The notes under the pieces: model-generated | The model's database searches: none | Told to the model about the DNA's origin: nothing | What the model saw: only the letters and a program-made list of their open reading frames with translations | In this document: one piece after another, positions 41,447 through 50,305 of the stretch | Numbering within the stretch: the first letter of the stretch is position 1 | Layout: each line of letters starts with the position of its first letter | Position numbers and translations under genes: made by a program | Assembly: GCF_002086515.1 (NCBI RefSeq) | Contig: NZ_MVHH01000016.1 | Coordinates: 1 to 64,000 of the forward strand | Direction: 5' to 3' | Source: Mycolicibacter arupensis | GTDB lineage: Bacteria; Actinomycetota; Actinomycetes; Mycobacteriales; Mycobacteriaceae | Length of the DNA stretch: 64,000 bases

Positions 41447-42364
41447 GTGTCCACGCCCGCCAGCATTGCCTCGCCGACGGCTCCACGCGCGCCCAAGAGC
41501 CCGTCGGTGCTCGCAGGGTGGTGCGTTGTCGCGATCTGCTTCGCTGCAACGGTAACGACGGCTTTGAGCAACGGGTCGATATCTGCTGTCGCCGAAGCTA
41601 TCTCGGGTGCCACCTTGGCGACGTTCGTGTTGCTCCATGCGTTGACGCTCTACCGGCCCGCCGGGGCCATCGCCTACTTCGCTGTCGCCGTGACCGTGGG
41701 TCTGGGTCTTGAGGCATGCAGTATCGCGACCGGCTTCCCGTTCGGCTACTTCGTCCACTACGCGGACGGGCCCCGTGCGTTCGGCGTGCCGTTCGTGGTT
41801 GTGGCGGCCTGGGTGATTCTGGCCTGGTTGGCGTGGATTCTCGCCAGGGTGATCGTGGGCGAAGTTCAGAGTCGATGGCTGTCGGTAGTGGTGACACCCG
41901 TCGTCGCCACTCTCGTCGTCGGCGGTTATGACCTGGTGATCGATCCGATCGGCGCCTACGTGCGCCACATGTTCGCCTATCGGGAACCGAGTGGCGTTCT
42001 GGGCGTCCCGTTGAGCAACTACGCCGGATGGCTGATCACCGGGTGGGTGCTGTTTCAGACTTTTGCGCTGATCGAACGACGGTGGCGACGGGAACCCACG
42101 TCCTCGACCCGGTCGGCGTTGTTGATGCCGTCGGTCATCTGGTTCGGCATGGGCCTGCAAGTCAACCTCGGGCTGCTGCGTGCCGGCGATGCCACCACGA
42201 CTATCCAGGGCGCGCCCGTTGCATTGTCCGACATCTACGAGACGTGCTCTGAGATGACGTGGTTCATGATGGGCCTGGTCGTGGTCGTCAGCGTGATACG
42301 GCTCTATCAGGAAGCGCCGGCAGCATCTCCAGCGATCGACGACTCGAGTACACACGCCGGCTAG
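41447..42364 (+). CDS. Carotenoid-biosynthesis membrane protein (DUF422/CruF-like)
   Basis: About 305 residues from GTG 41447; the frame is open back to 41387. Seven or so membrane segments. The family is recognised by GLGLEACSIATGFPFGYFVHYAD, VPLSNYAGWLITGWVLF and GYDLVIDPIGAYVRHMFAYRE. CruF-type members hydrate the psi-end of carotenoids. No other carotenoid gene is in the window, so the actual substrate is open. Its stop overlaps that of the convergent PPE gene inside one CTAG. Confidence 0.8.
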   Translation: MSTPASIASPTAPRAPKSPSVLAGWCVVAICFAATVTTALSNGSISAVAEAISGATLATFVLLHALTLYRPAGAIAYFAVAVTVGLGLEACSIATGFPFGYFVHYADGPRAFGVPFVVVAAWVILAWLAWILARVIVGEVQSRWLSVVVTPVVATLVVGGYDLVIDPIGAYVRHMFAYREPSGVLGVPLSNYAGWLITGWVLFQTFALIERRWRREPTSSTRSALLMPSVIWFGMGLQVNLGLLRAGDATTTIQGAPVALSDIYETCSEMTWFMMGLVVVVSVIRLYQEAPAASPAIDDSSTHAG

Positions 42365-43569
42365 CCGACCCCAACGGGCCGCGGCATCACGGTGAGCTTG
42401 ACGCCATAGCGCGGCGTGCCCAGCCCGTGACCGCCGTTGCGGCCGGCGCCACCGGGAGGAATCGGGGGCGGCAGGGCTGTCATCGACCTGCTCTCCGGGG
42501 CCACGGACCAGCCGCTACCCGCCGCAGCCAGGGGAGCCCCGCTCGGGCTCGCCGCTCCCCAGCTGGCCGGCGCGGACAACGAACCGACCAGGGTGGCCCG
42601 TCCCATGCCAGCAGCCACCGGGGAGCCGGCGCCGACTAAGGGGCGGGCGGCGGTCTCTAGTCCGGCGGCGGCCGTAGACGCCAGTGTCATGCCGGGGGTG
42701 GGCCCGATCCCGCCGTGGGTCAGTGCGGCCGCGCCACCGTCTATGCCGCGTGCGAGAAACCCGAGCGTGGCCAGCCCGGTAAAGCCTTCGATGTTGCCGC
42801 CGGGGTCGAAAATGCCGGTCGCGGCGATGGTGTTCCACAACTGGGCGTTGATGTTCAGGCCCGACCCGTCATCGTGGCCCCACGTTCCGTCGAAGAGGCC
42901 GTCGAAGAACTTCGTCCAGTGCCAGTCCGGATCCGTGGGACGCGTGCCCACAGCCGGTGAGGCCATGTTCCGCAACGCATCGGGCAGCTGGGCGTGGGCA
43001 TTTGTGGGGTCTACACCGCCGGCATTCGGCGCGCCTTCGTCTTGATGAGTGGTTTCGGGAGCATCGGCGAAGGGGATCAACTGCGTAGCGGTGGCTGACG
43101 CAGCGGCGTAGCCGTACATAGCCACCGCGTCTTGTGCCCACATCTGGCCGTAGCGAGCTTCGGTCGCTGCGATAGCCGGGGTGTTCTGTCCTAGGGCATT
43201 GGTCTTGACCAACGACGCCAACAAGACGCGGTTGGTCTCGACGGCAGCGGGCGGGACCGTCATGGCGTGGGCAGCAGCGTACGCCTCGGCCGCGGCGTAC
43301 GCCTGCGCCGCGGTCTGCTCGGCTTGCTCGGCGGTAACGCTCAACCACACAAAGTAGGGCTCCGCCGCCGCAGTCATTGCCGATGCGGACGGCCCCCACC
43401 AGCTCTGGCTGGCCAGGCTGGCTACCAGCCACTCGAAAGCAGTTGCAGCCGAGCGTAGTTCTGCGGCCAGTAGATTCCAGGAGGCCGCGGCGGCCAACAT
43501 CGGGCCCGATCCCGGACCGGCGTACATGCGCGCCGAATTGATCTCTGGCGGCATTGATCCGTAGTCCAT
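42361..43569 (-). CDS. PPE family protein, PPE-SVP-like
   Basis: 402 residues. The PPE domain, residues 1-180, begins MDYGSMPPEINSARMYAGPGSGPM and contains the WxG motif as SWWGPSASAM and the conserved MWAQDAVAMYGYAAAS. The C-terminal half carries a motif like GxxSVPxxW in the form VGSLSAPASWGAA, so Val is replaced by Ala and the subfamily call is approximate. PPE proteins are secreted with a PE partner by ESX type VII systems; the PE gene stands 14 bases upstream. There are no ESX genes in the window. Confidence 0.9.
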   Translation of the reverse strand: MDYGSMPPEINSARMYAGPGSGPMLAAAASWNLLAAELRSAATAFEWLVASLASQSWWGPSASAMTAAAEPYFVWLSVTAEQAEQTAAQAYAAAEAYAAAHAMTVPPAAVETNRVLLASLVKTNALGQNTPAIAATEARYGQMWAQDAVAMYGYAAASATATQLIPFADAPETTHQDEGAPNAGGVDPTNAHAQLPDALRNMASPAVGTRPTDPDWHWTKFFDGLFDGTWGHDDGSGLNINAQLWNTIAATGIFDPGGNIEGFTGLATLGFLARGIDGGAAALTHGGIGPTPGMTLASTAAAGLETAARPLVGAGSPVAAGMGRATLVGSLSAPASWGAASPSGAPLAAAGSGWSVAPESRSMTALPPPIPPGGAGRNGGHGLGTPRYGVKLTVMPRPVGVG

Positions 43570-43583
43570 TGTTCAAAAACCTT

Positions 43584-43883
43584 TCAGGAGAACGAGGTAA
43601 CGTTCGCGGCGTCGGTAGCTGCGTAGGCTCGTGCGTTGCGTTGCAGAGTGTCCACGAACAACTCATGAACAACCGCAGCTCGCCTGCTGATCGCTTGGTA
43701 CATCTGCGCGTGCCGTGCGAACTGGGCTGCGGTCAGTGCCGAGACTTCATCGGCGGCGGCGGGAAGCACCCCCGTAGTCGAGGCTGCGGCAGCAGCGCTC
43801 TGTGCGGCCACGGAATCGCCGACGCCGCGCAGGTCGACCGCGGTAGCCATCAGCTCTTCGGGCAGTGCGGATACAAAAGACAT
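43584..43883 (-). CDS. PE family protein, partner of the adjacent PPE
   Basis: 99 residues, the length of a bare PE domain. It begins MSFVSALPEELMATAVDLRGVGDSV (the Pro-Glu pair at residues 8-9) and contains the secretion signal YxxxD/E as YQAISRR or near the C-terminus YAATDAAN. GAAGGAG precedes the ATG. The PE-PPE order and 14-base gap are those of cosecreted heterodimers. Confidence 0.9.
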   Translation of the reverse strand: MSFVSALPEELMATAVDLRGVGDSVAAQSAAAAASTTGVLPAAADEVSALTAAQFARHAQMYQAISRRAAVVHELFVDTLQRNARAYAATDAANVTSFS

Positions 43884-44802
43884 GGGGACTCTCCTTCAGG
43901 ATTGCACGACGAAGTACGCTGCACTACAAGGAAAAACGCACGCAAAATCAGCGCGCTCTCTCGATGCAGACAGCGTTGACGCGGTGGGACGTGAACCGAC
44001 TCAGTGGGTGACGGCAGTGCCGGGGCAGGATTGGAACGAAAGGGTCATCGGTCTCGGATAAGGACTATCGCTCGGACTCAATGTCGCTCCCACCTCCTCA
44101 CGGCCAGGGCACACGGGGATGCCGTTGTGACTTACACAGCGGGACAAACCGAACCAGCGCAGCGTCGGCCGGACGGCACCCTCTCGACAGAGTTTTGGCA
44201 CTGCACGCCGTATCCGGCACTAAGCCGAAAGCCACTTGGGCCCAACCCTTAATTCGGGAAGAGCTGTCCTGACCCGGGGCGTCTCTCGACGTTTGGGGTC
44301 AGTGGCCTGTATCCGTGCAGACGCCTCACCTAGCGAGGTGCGTCGCGGCCATGGTGGCATCAACGTTGGGGCGAGTCAACTCGAATGGGCGGCTTCGAAC
44401 CACGAGACGTGTTGCCCACTGGCGGCCGTGGATGTCCAACTGCCTTGTATACGAGCCATTTTCGCTAGCCCCAGAAATTTGCTCATCGCGATCTATGTGG
44501 TGTTGGTAAGAACGTCGATGTGACCCCCGAGTTGAATTAGGGCAAATACCAATACATTCCGAGGTGGCCCTGCCCGGCCGACAGCAAGTCGGGCTCGTAG
44601 AAGGGTGATTCGGTGAACCACACGGCTACCTTCGGTAGTGTCCGCGGCGTTTCTGAAGTCCCGTGGTCGCCTAAGCGCGGTCAGCCCCACGCCCTTGACC
44701 TATGTCGCTCGCATTTACTTGAATGGACCAGCAGTCACATCACCGGCTACCCGTGTCGGCAGTCCGCCGCGAACGGGCCACAGCGGGTGAGGAGGAAATT
44801 CT
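43884..44802. other. 919-base stretch without a convincing gene
   Basis: Includes the promoter side of the PE/PPE pair on the left and of the thioesterase gene on the right. Short open frames occur on both strands, but none has protein-like composition or a ribosome-binding site, and the third-position GC bias typical of this genome is absent. I see no RNA gene or IS remnant. Confidence 0.5.
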
Positions 44803-45768
44803 GTGCAGACATCGGTGTCCGAGGTCTCCGCGCGCCCCGACTACCGCGGCCCCCTGCTGGGGTCGGGAAGTCGCCTTGAACGCGCCACGCTCGACGCGCT
44901 CGACAGGCTGGAGCAGGTCCTGGCCCTGCAGTCACTGGGCCACGACCGATTCCAGGCAGGCAACGAGGCCGGCCGGTTCGGCCGGGTCTTCGGGGGCCAG
45001 CTCTTCGCTCAGGCGATGGCCGCGGCCGCGGCCACGGTCCCCGAGCTCACCGCCCATTCCATCCACGCCTCGTTTCTGCGGCCCGGCGATCCCGCGTTAC
45101 CGGTCGACATCACCGTCGAGCGCACCCGTGACGGCCGGACGATGTCGGCGCGTCAAGTCACCGTGCAGCAGGACGGCCGCACCCGGATGATCGCCACGGT
45201 GTCGTTCGACACCAGCTCCGCCACCGACGACGGTGCCCCCGAGCCGCTGCCGGGGCCCGCTCCCGAGGACCTTCCGTTGCTCCAGCACTGGGTGCAGAAC
45301 GCCCCGCCGCACCTGGCGGGCCGGGGCACCGCCTGGATCGAACAGCCCCCGCCGCTGGAGATGCGCACCGCCGAAGCGCCGGTCTTCCTCGGCGGCCGCC
45401 AGGCGCCGGGCCCGAGAACCCACTGGATGCGCCTGCCGCGCGCTGCCGCCGGTGACTCGCAGCTCAATGCGGTGCTGCTGGCCTATGCCAGCGATTACCT
45501 CCTGGTGGACACCGCGTTTCGTAGCCATCCGCAGCGTGTCGACCATGCCACCCACACCGGGCTCACCCTGGACCACACGGTCTGGGTGCACCGCCCGGTG
45601 CACTTCGACCGTTGGCACCGGTACACCCAGCAGACGGTCGCCACTGCCGGACACCGTGCCCTGGTGCGCGGCACCCTGGTCGATGCCACCGGACGGCATG
45701 TGGCCAGCACCGCGCAGGAGGTCCTGGTGCGCGCGGGCACTGCTCCGGCCCCCACCGAACGCAGCTGA
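44803..45768 (+). CDS. Acyl-CoA thioesterase II (TesB family)
   Basis: 321 residues from GTG 44803, preceded by the strong ribosome-binding site AGGAGG. The double-hotdog TesB fold is shown by GRVFGGQLFAQAMAAAAATV, HSIHASFLRPGDPALPVDI and, in the second half, AYASDYLLVDTAFR and TLDHTVWVHRPV. The Asp/Gln/Thr active-site triad of TesB is plausibly the D of ASDY, with the Q in FGGQL. It hydrolyses acyl-CoA to fatty acid and CoA. It lies upstream of a DUF1906 gene, which has its own likely promoter. Confidence 0.9.
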   Translation: MQTSVSEVSARPDYRGPLLGSGSRLERATLDALDRLEQVLALQSLGHDRFQAGNEAGRFGRVFGGQLFAQAMAAAAATVPELTAHSIHASFLRPGDPALPVDITVERTRDGRTMSARQVTVQQDGRTRMIATVSFDTSSATDDGAPEPLPGPAPEDLPLLQHWVQNAPPHLAGRGTAWIEQPPPLEMRTAEAPVFLGGRQAPGPRTHWMRLPRAAAGDSQLNAVLLAYASDYLLVDTAFRSHPQRVDHATHTGLTLDHTVWVHRPVHFDRWHRYTQQTVATAGHRALVRGTLVDATGRHVASTAQEVLVRAGTAPAPTERS

Positions 45769-45810
45769 TCGGAACGCTCTGGAAACCTGCGGCCGGTACC
45801 CTTCTCGGTT

Positions 45811-46611
45811 GTGACGCGTACCGCTTCGCGGCGCGACGTGCTCAGGTATGCCGCGTTGCTCGGCCCAGCACTGGCCCTGCCCGGCGCCTTCGGGGCGACG
45901 GTCGGCGTCGCGCGCGCCAGTGCCAGCGGACTGCAGGTCATCGACTTCGCCGACCGCCTCGTCCAGCCCGAACAGATCAAGGCCGCGGGATTCGATGGGG
46001 CGCTGGTCTACGTCTCCGAACTACGGCCGGGCGCCACCTTCGATTTCAAGCCGGTCACCCGCGACTACGCCGACGGGCTGCGGGCGGCGGGACTGCAGGT
46101 GGCCAGCTGCTACCAGTACGGCAAGCCGGGCTGGACGCACTCCCCGTCGGACTTCACCCGGGGCTACGACGGCGGCGTGGCGGACGCCCGCACGGCTGCG
46201 CGTCTCCACTCCGACGCCGGGGGCCCACCCACCGCGCCGATCTTCTTCAGTGTGGACGAGGACATCGACGCGGCGACGTGGAAAAAGCTTGCTGTCCAAT
46301 GGTTTCGCGGGATCAACTCGGTGCTCGGTGTCGAGCGCACGGGAATCTACGGCGGTGCCCGGCAGTGCACCTGGGCCATCGCCGACGAGGTGATCGGAAA
46401 ATCGACCAGCGCCGGCTACCGGTGGGCGTGGCAGACCCGCGCCTGGTCACACGGGGAACGTGAACCCGCAGCCGTACTCTTCCAGCGCGAGATCGTCACC
46501 GCGACCGAGCCGGGCTACGTCATCGACGGCGTGCATGTGGACGTCAACGACGTCTTCGCTGCGGACTTCGGCCAGTGGGACCTCACCCGAGAACAGGGGG
46601 GACAGTCATGA
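45811..46611 (+). CDS. DUF1906 glycoside-hydrolase-like TAT-exported protein (paralogue)
   Basis: 266 residues. Starts at GTG 45811 with TACCCT 8 bases upstream, which suggests a leaderless transcript. The twin-arginine signal is SRRDVLRYAALLGPALALPG. The DUF1906 domain shows QVIDFADRLVQPEQIKAAGFDGALVYV, SCYQYGKPGW, APIFFSVDEDID and VHVDVNDVFAADFGQWDL. It matches the protein at 40559-41353 along its length. It overlaps the downstream membrane-protein gene by ATGA. Confidence 0.88.
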   Translation: MTRTASRRDVLRYAALLGPALALPGAFGATVGVARASASGLQVIDFADRLVQPEQIKAAGFDGALVYVSELRPGATFDFKPVTRDYADGLRAAGLQVASCYQYGKPGWTHSPSDFTRGYDGGVADARTAARLHSDAGGPPTAPIFFSVDEDIDAATWKKLAVQWFRGINSVLGVERTGIYGGARQCTWAIADEVIGKSTSAGYRWAWQTRAWSHGEREPAAVLFQREIVTATEPGYVIDGVHVDVNDVFAADFGQWDLTREQGGQS

Positions 46612-47336
46612 TCGACAGATCTTGGGACGCAGCACGGGTGGCGCGCTGGTCCGGAATCCTCGGTGTCGTTTTACCGGCACTTACCCTGCTGGTGTATCCG
46701 ATCTGGACATTCCCGGAGACCCGGACGCAATCGGTCGATGTGGCGCGGTGGGCCTTGGCGCACCACGACCGGCTGGTGCTGACCATGACGCTCAACACCA
46801 TCGGCGTCACGCTGTGGCTTGTTTTCGGCGCCGCGGTCTGGGCCTACCTGCGCGACCGGGTTCCGGTGAAGTCGATACTGCCGACCTGTTTCGCCGGTGG
46901 CTACATCGTGAGCGTGACCTTGCTGCTGAGCGGGTTCACCGCCTTCGATCTGTTGTTGTACCGGCGCCGCAGCGCGGATGCGGCTTCCCTGCTCTACGAC
47001 CTGACGTTCGGCCTGCTGGCCATGTCGGGCATGCCTATCGTGGTCGCCCTGGTGGCGTTTGCAATCGCGGTCTATGTGCGCGGCGTGCTGCCGGCCTACA
47101 CCGGGCACCTTGCGGTCGTGGCCGCGGTGGCCCATCCGGTGCTCATCCTCAGTTTCATCTTCCGGGCCGGTCCGCTGTCGCTGGAAGGCCCCACGATCAC
47201 CGCGATGCCGGCGTTCCTGTTCGCCTGGATCCTGGGGACGGCATTGGCCATGCCCCACCCGGGGCGCGGCTCGAACACCGGCCCCCTGTCAGGCCAGCGC
47301 CGCGGTGACACGCGGGTCGACTCGCCAGGGCGCTAA
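46608..47336 (+). CDS. Polytopic membrane protein of unknown function (DUF4386-like)
   Basis: 242 residues from ATG 46608, overlapping the DUF1906 stop. About six membrane segments. The pattern ARWSGILGVVLPALTLLVYPIW, then GYIVSVTLLLSGFTAFDLLLY and an AVVAAVAHPVLILSFIF segment near the end resembles DUF4386-type proteins, but I do not recognise a functional motif. Its last 48 bases overlap the convergent TetR gene; the hydrophilic tail after AMPHPGRGSN may simply be a read-through extension. Confidence 0.7.
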   Translation: MIDRSWDAARVARWSGILGVVLPALTLLVYPIWTFPETRTQSVDVARWALAHHDRLVLTMTLNTIGVTLWLVFGAAVWAYLRDRVPVKSILPTCFAGGYIVSVTLLLSGFTAFDLLLYRRRSADAASLLYDLTFGLLAMSGMPIVVALVAFAIAVYVRGVLPAYTGHLAVVAAVAHPVLILSFIFRAGPLSLEGPTITAMPAFLFAWILGTALAMPHPGRGSNTGPLSGQRRGDTRVDSPGR

Positions 47337-47903
47337 CAGCAGTTCGCAGGCCCGCCGCATATCGCCTTCGGCCTGATCCGGGGCCGTCGCACCCATCACC
47401 GCCCACGACAGGATCCCGTACGCGCACTGCTCCACCAGCAACGCCAGCTGACGATCCGCCGGCGTGGGTTGCGCGATCCCGGCAACGGACAAGATGCCGT
47501 CGCGCAGGCCGAAGTCTTCGGCGGCGCTGGACTCGGACCTGCGGGCATTGACCGAGGCGATCATGGCGCGGGCCAGACGTGGCCGCGCGAGCATCGATCG
47601 GCAGATGCCCATCATCAGATCGGTGACATCTTCTGCCGGACATCCCGTCGGCGGGTGCCCAGGACCGGCATTGCGGGCGTAGTGCAACAACAGTGCGCTG
47701 AACAGGTGATGCTTGGTGGGGTAGTAGCGATACACGGTCGCGATCGACACCGCGGACTGATCGGCCACGTCCTGCATCCGGACCGCCTCCAGCCCGTCCC
47801 TCGCACCGAGGCGGGCTGCGGTGGCAAGGATTCGGTCGCAGCGTTGACGCTGCGCGGCGGTGCTGGGGATGGCGGCCTGACGCTCAACCGGCGGGCGGGG
47901 CAT
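47289..47903 (-). CDS. TetR-family transcriptional regulator
   Basis: 204 residues. The helix-turn-helix is CDRILATAARLGARDGLEAVRMQDVADQSAVSIATVYRYYPTKHHLF, similar in style to the KstR group of lipid-catabolism repressors. It starts 20 bases inside the end of the SDR gene, so the two are cotranscribed. The palindrome at 48738-48755 between the SDR gene and the divergent LLM operon is its likely target. Ligand unknown; an acyl-CoA is a reasonable guess from the neighbouring acyl-CoA dehydrogenases. Confidence 0.88.
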   Translation of the reverse strand: MPRPPVERQAAIPSTAAQRQRCDRILATAARLGARDGLEAVRMQDVADQSAVSIATVYRYYPTKHHLFSALLLHYARNAGPGHPPTGCPAEDVTDLMMGICRSMLARPRLARAMIASVNARRSESSAAEDFGLRDGILSVAGIAQPTPADRQLALLVEQCAYGILSWAVMGATAPDQAEGDMRRACELLLAPWRVDPRVTAALA

Positions 47904-48723
47904 CGGACTCGTGGGGGGTCGAATTGAGCAGCAGTTGCATCGTCCGATGCGCGGCGAGAACCGCCGCGGACCGATCCGAGGTAGCCCGGAGCGCGGGGTT
48001 GCCGGCGTGCGCCGTGATCACGTGCACCGGCCCGTGGGGCAGCGCCTCGAGTCCCTCGCGGGCGACGTCGGCTGGATCGGACACCCGCATCCCAGGGATG
48101 TCGAAATTGAGCCCGGCCCGCCGCATGGCAGGCGTTCTGGTCACCCCGAGAACCAGCTCCAGGACATGGACGTTGGCGGCACGCAGTTCCAGCCACAGGC
48201 CCTCGGCGTAGATCCGGGAGAACGCCTTGGCGCCGCCGTAGACGCTCTGGCGTGCCGACCCGAGATACCCGGCCAGCGACCCGACCAGCAGCAGGCCGCC
48301 CCGGCGGCGCAGGCGCATAGGCGAGCCGAAGTGATGGACCAGCCCCAGCGGAGTCCGCACATTCAGATCCAGCACGCGCTCGAACGCCGCCAGATCGCCG
48401 TCGAGGAACTCGGCGCTGTGCGTGTTGGCGCCGGCGTTGTAAATCAGCAGCCCGACTTCACGTTCCGACGTCGCCGCAGCGACGTGCGCTGCGGCGTCTG
48501 GCCGGGCCAGGTCCATGGCGAGTTCTTGGACTTGTACCCCCAGTGCGCGGCAACGATCGGCGGTGTGGCGCAGCGGAGCCGGTGCACGCGCGATCAAGAC
48601 CAGGTTTACGCCCGCAGTTGCCAAGAGCTGCGCGAACTCGGCTCCCACACCTTCGGAGCCACCCGCCACCACGGCCCACGGACCGTACTGTGATGCCCAC
48701 CCGGATTGATCACCGCTAGACAA
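47884..48723 (-). CDS. Short-chain dehydrogenase/reductase
   Basis: 279 residues from TTG 48723, preceded by GGGAGG. NAD(P) binding: VVAGGSEGVGAEFAQLLA. Active site: Ser in LLVGSLAGYLG, then YGGAK (Y-x-x-x-K). The structural motif NAG appears as IYNAGAN. Classical SDR; substrate unknown. The TetR gene overlaps its 3' end, and it is divergent from an LLM/acyl-CoA-dehydrogenase operon, so a role in degrading a lipid or sterol-like compound is likely. Confidence 0.87.
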   Translation of the reverse strand: MSSGDQSGWASQYGPWAVVAGGSEGVGAEFAQLLATAGVNLVLIARAPAPLRHTADRCRALGVQVQELAMDLARPDAAAHVAAATSEREVGLLIYNAGANTHSAEFLDGDLAAFERVLDLNVRTPLGLVHHFGSPMRLRRRGGLLLVGSLAGYLGSARQSVYGGAKAFSRIYAEGLWLELRAANVHVLELVLGVTRTPAMRRAGLNFDIPGMRVSDPADVAREGLEALPHGPVHVITAHAGNPALRATSDRSAAVLAAHRTMQLLLNSTPHESDAPPAG

Positions 48724-48737
48724 CCCAGCCTCCCATA

Positions 48738-48755
48738 ACTAAAATGAATTCTAGT
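48738..48755. promoter_or_regulatory. Palindromic operator candidate between the SDR-TetR and LLM operons
   Basis: ACTAAAATGAATTCTAGT is an 18-bp imperfect palindrome (7 of 9 half-site positions). It lies 15 bases upstream of the SDR start codon, in the gap before the divergent LLM gene. The surrounding bases are unusually AT-rich for this genome. A TetR-family site is the natural reading. Confidence 0.5.
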
Positions 48756-48845
48756 TTCGCCCCTGGCGAGGTTACCCCACTCTCGCGACGCAGCGGAAGG
48801 CCCAGAGTCATTGCGGTACAACGGTCGCTCCGAATGGGCCCGCTG

Positions 48846-49712
48846 ATGCGACTTGGCCTGGCCACGCCCATGGTGATCCAGATTCCCGGGGTTGCGTCCA
48901 GCTGGGAAGCCGACGCCGCGGTCAGCGACCTCGTCCAGATCGCCGCACTCGCCGACCAACTGGGATTCGCCCACCTCACCTGCTCTGAGCACGTCGCCGT
49001 TCCCGCCGACGCCGCCGGCGGCCGCGGGGCCACCTACTGGGATCCTCTGGCCACGTTGGCTTTTCTGGCCGGCCACACCAGTCAGATCCGGCTGGTCACC
49101 TCCGTTGTGGTGCTGGGCTATCACCATCCGCTGGAGATCGCCAAGCGTTATGGGACCCTCGACCGCCTCAGTGCAGGACGGCTGACCCTGGGCGTCGGAG
49201 TCGGCTCGCTGCGTGAGGAGTTCGATCTGCTCGGCTGTGCCTGGGACGACCGTGGCGCGCGCGCCGACGACTCACTGGCCGCATTGCGCGCGGCGTTGTC
49301 GCAGACCCGCCCCGCCTATCACGGCACCTACTACAGCTTCGAGGGCATGCTCGTGGAGCCCTGCGCCGTCCAAGCGCGGGTGCCGATCTGGGTGGGTGGG
49401 CACACCCGCCGCTCACTACGGCGCGCGGTGCAGCTGGGCGACGGTTGGACACCGTTCGGCCTCAGCGCCGCCACATTGACCGAATATCTTGGCGGGGTGG
49501 ACCTGCCGGAGGGTTTCACGGTGGCCTTGTCCACGCCGCCCCTGGACCCGATCGGCGCCCCACAGCAGACCCTGGATCGCATCGGCAGGCTGGTTGATCT
49601 CGGTGCCACCGACGTCAACGCCGCCCTCGCGGCACATTCCGCGGCCCACTATCTGGACCAGCTCCGCGCACTGGCAGACCTGGCAGAGCTGCATTGTCGG
49701 GAGGGCCGATGA
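48846..49712 (+). CDS. LLM-class (probably F420-dependent) oxidoreductase
   Basis: 288 residues from ATG 48846; upstream in-frame starts exist at 48834 and 48744, but the fold begins at MRLGLATPMVIQI. Luciferase-like TIM barrel: ADQLGFAHLTCSEHV, LAFLAGHTSQIRLVTSVVVLGYHHPLEIAKRYGTLDRLSAGRLTLGVGVGS and VPIWVGGHTRRSLRRA. In mycobacteria most proteins with this pattern use coenzyme F420. It overlaps the next gene as ATGA. Confidence 0.88.
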   Translation: MRLGLATPMVIQIPGVASSWEADAAVSDLVQIAALADQLGFAHLTCSEHVAVPADAAGGRGATYWDPLATLAFLAGHTSQIRLVTSVVVLGYHHPLEIAKRYGTLDRLSAGRLTLGVGVGSLREEFDLLGCAWDDRGARADDSLAALRAALSQTRPAYHGTYYSFEGMLVEPCAVQARVPIWVGGHTRRSLRRAVQLGDGWTPFGLSAATLTEYLGGVDLPEGFTVALSTPPLDPIGAPQQTLDRIGRLVDLGATDVNAALAAHSAAHYLDQLRALADLAELHCREGR

Positions 49713-50224
49713 TCGAGCACCGGCTGGCTGATCTGCAGCGGAGGCTAGAGCAGATCGAGGACGAGCGCGCGATCGAACGGCTGATCGCCTCCTACGGTCC
49801 TCTGGTCGATGCCGGTGACGCCGACTCCGCGGCCGCGCTGTGGCGCCAGGACGGCGTGTACGACGTCGAGAACTGGCTGATGAACGGGCGCGAGGAGATC
49901 GCGGCGATGGTCCGTTCAGCCGGACACCAAGGCCTGATCACCCATGGGTGCGCCCATGTCCTGGGCCCAGCGGTGGTCACCATCGACGGTGACGAGGCGG
50001 TCGCGGTCTGCGAGTCCACGCTGCTGGTCAAACAGGACAGCGGGTTTCGCATCGCACGCGGCGCGGCGAACTACTTTCACCTTGCGCGAGTGCCCGGCGC
50101 GCCCCGGCAGTGGCAGATCCGTCGGCGCGTCACTCGGGTACTCGACGGCGCCGCAGAGAGCCGGACCCTGCTGTTTGACGGCATCGCGGGACGCATCCGT
50201 GCGGACGGTCCATCCAGCGGCTGA
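49709..50224 (+). CDS. NTF2/SnoaL-like protein
   Basis: 171 residues from ATG 49709, overlapping the LLM stop. The N-terminal helix RLEQIEDERAIERLIASYGPLVDAGDADSAAALWRQDGVYD is characteristic of SnoaL_4/NTF2-like cone folds, which act as small isomerases, dehydratases or polyketide cyclases. RIARGAANYFHLARV gives the back of the barrel. The specific reaction is unknown. Its place between an oxidoreductase and two acyl-CoA dehydrogenases points to the same catabolic pathway. Confidence 0.83.
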   Translation: MIEHRLADLQRRLEQIEDERAIERLIASYGPLVDAGDADSAAALWRQDGVYDVENWLMNGREEIAAMVRSAGHQGLITHGCAHVLGPAVVTIDGDEAVAVCESTLLVKQDSGFRIARGAANYFHLARVPGAPRQWQIRRRVTRVLDGAAESRTLLFDGIAGRIRADGPSSG

Positions 50225-50305
50225 GACGGCCCGCCTCGGTCCGGGCCGAGGCGACGGCTAGACTCCCGCGGACAACGCCTAACGCCGGCACGGCAGGGGA
50301 GATTA

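Noticed and set aside
43884..44802. Several 60-100 codon frames as possible small genes
   Set aside because: No ribosome-binding sites, no codon bias and Cys/Arg/Trp-rich products; treated as non-coding.
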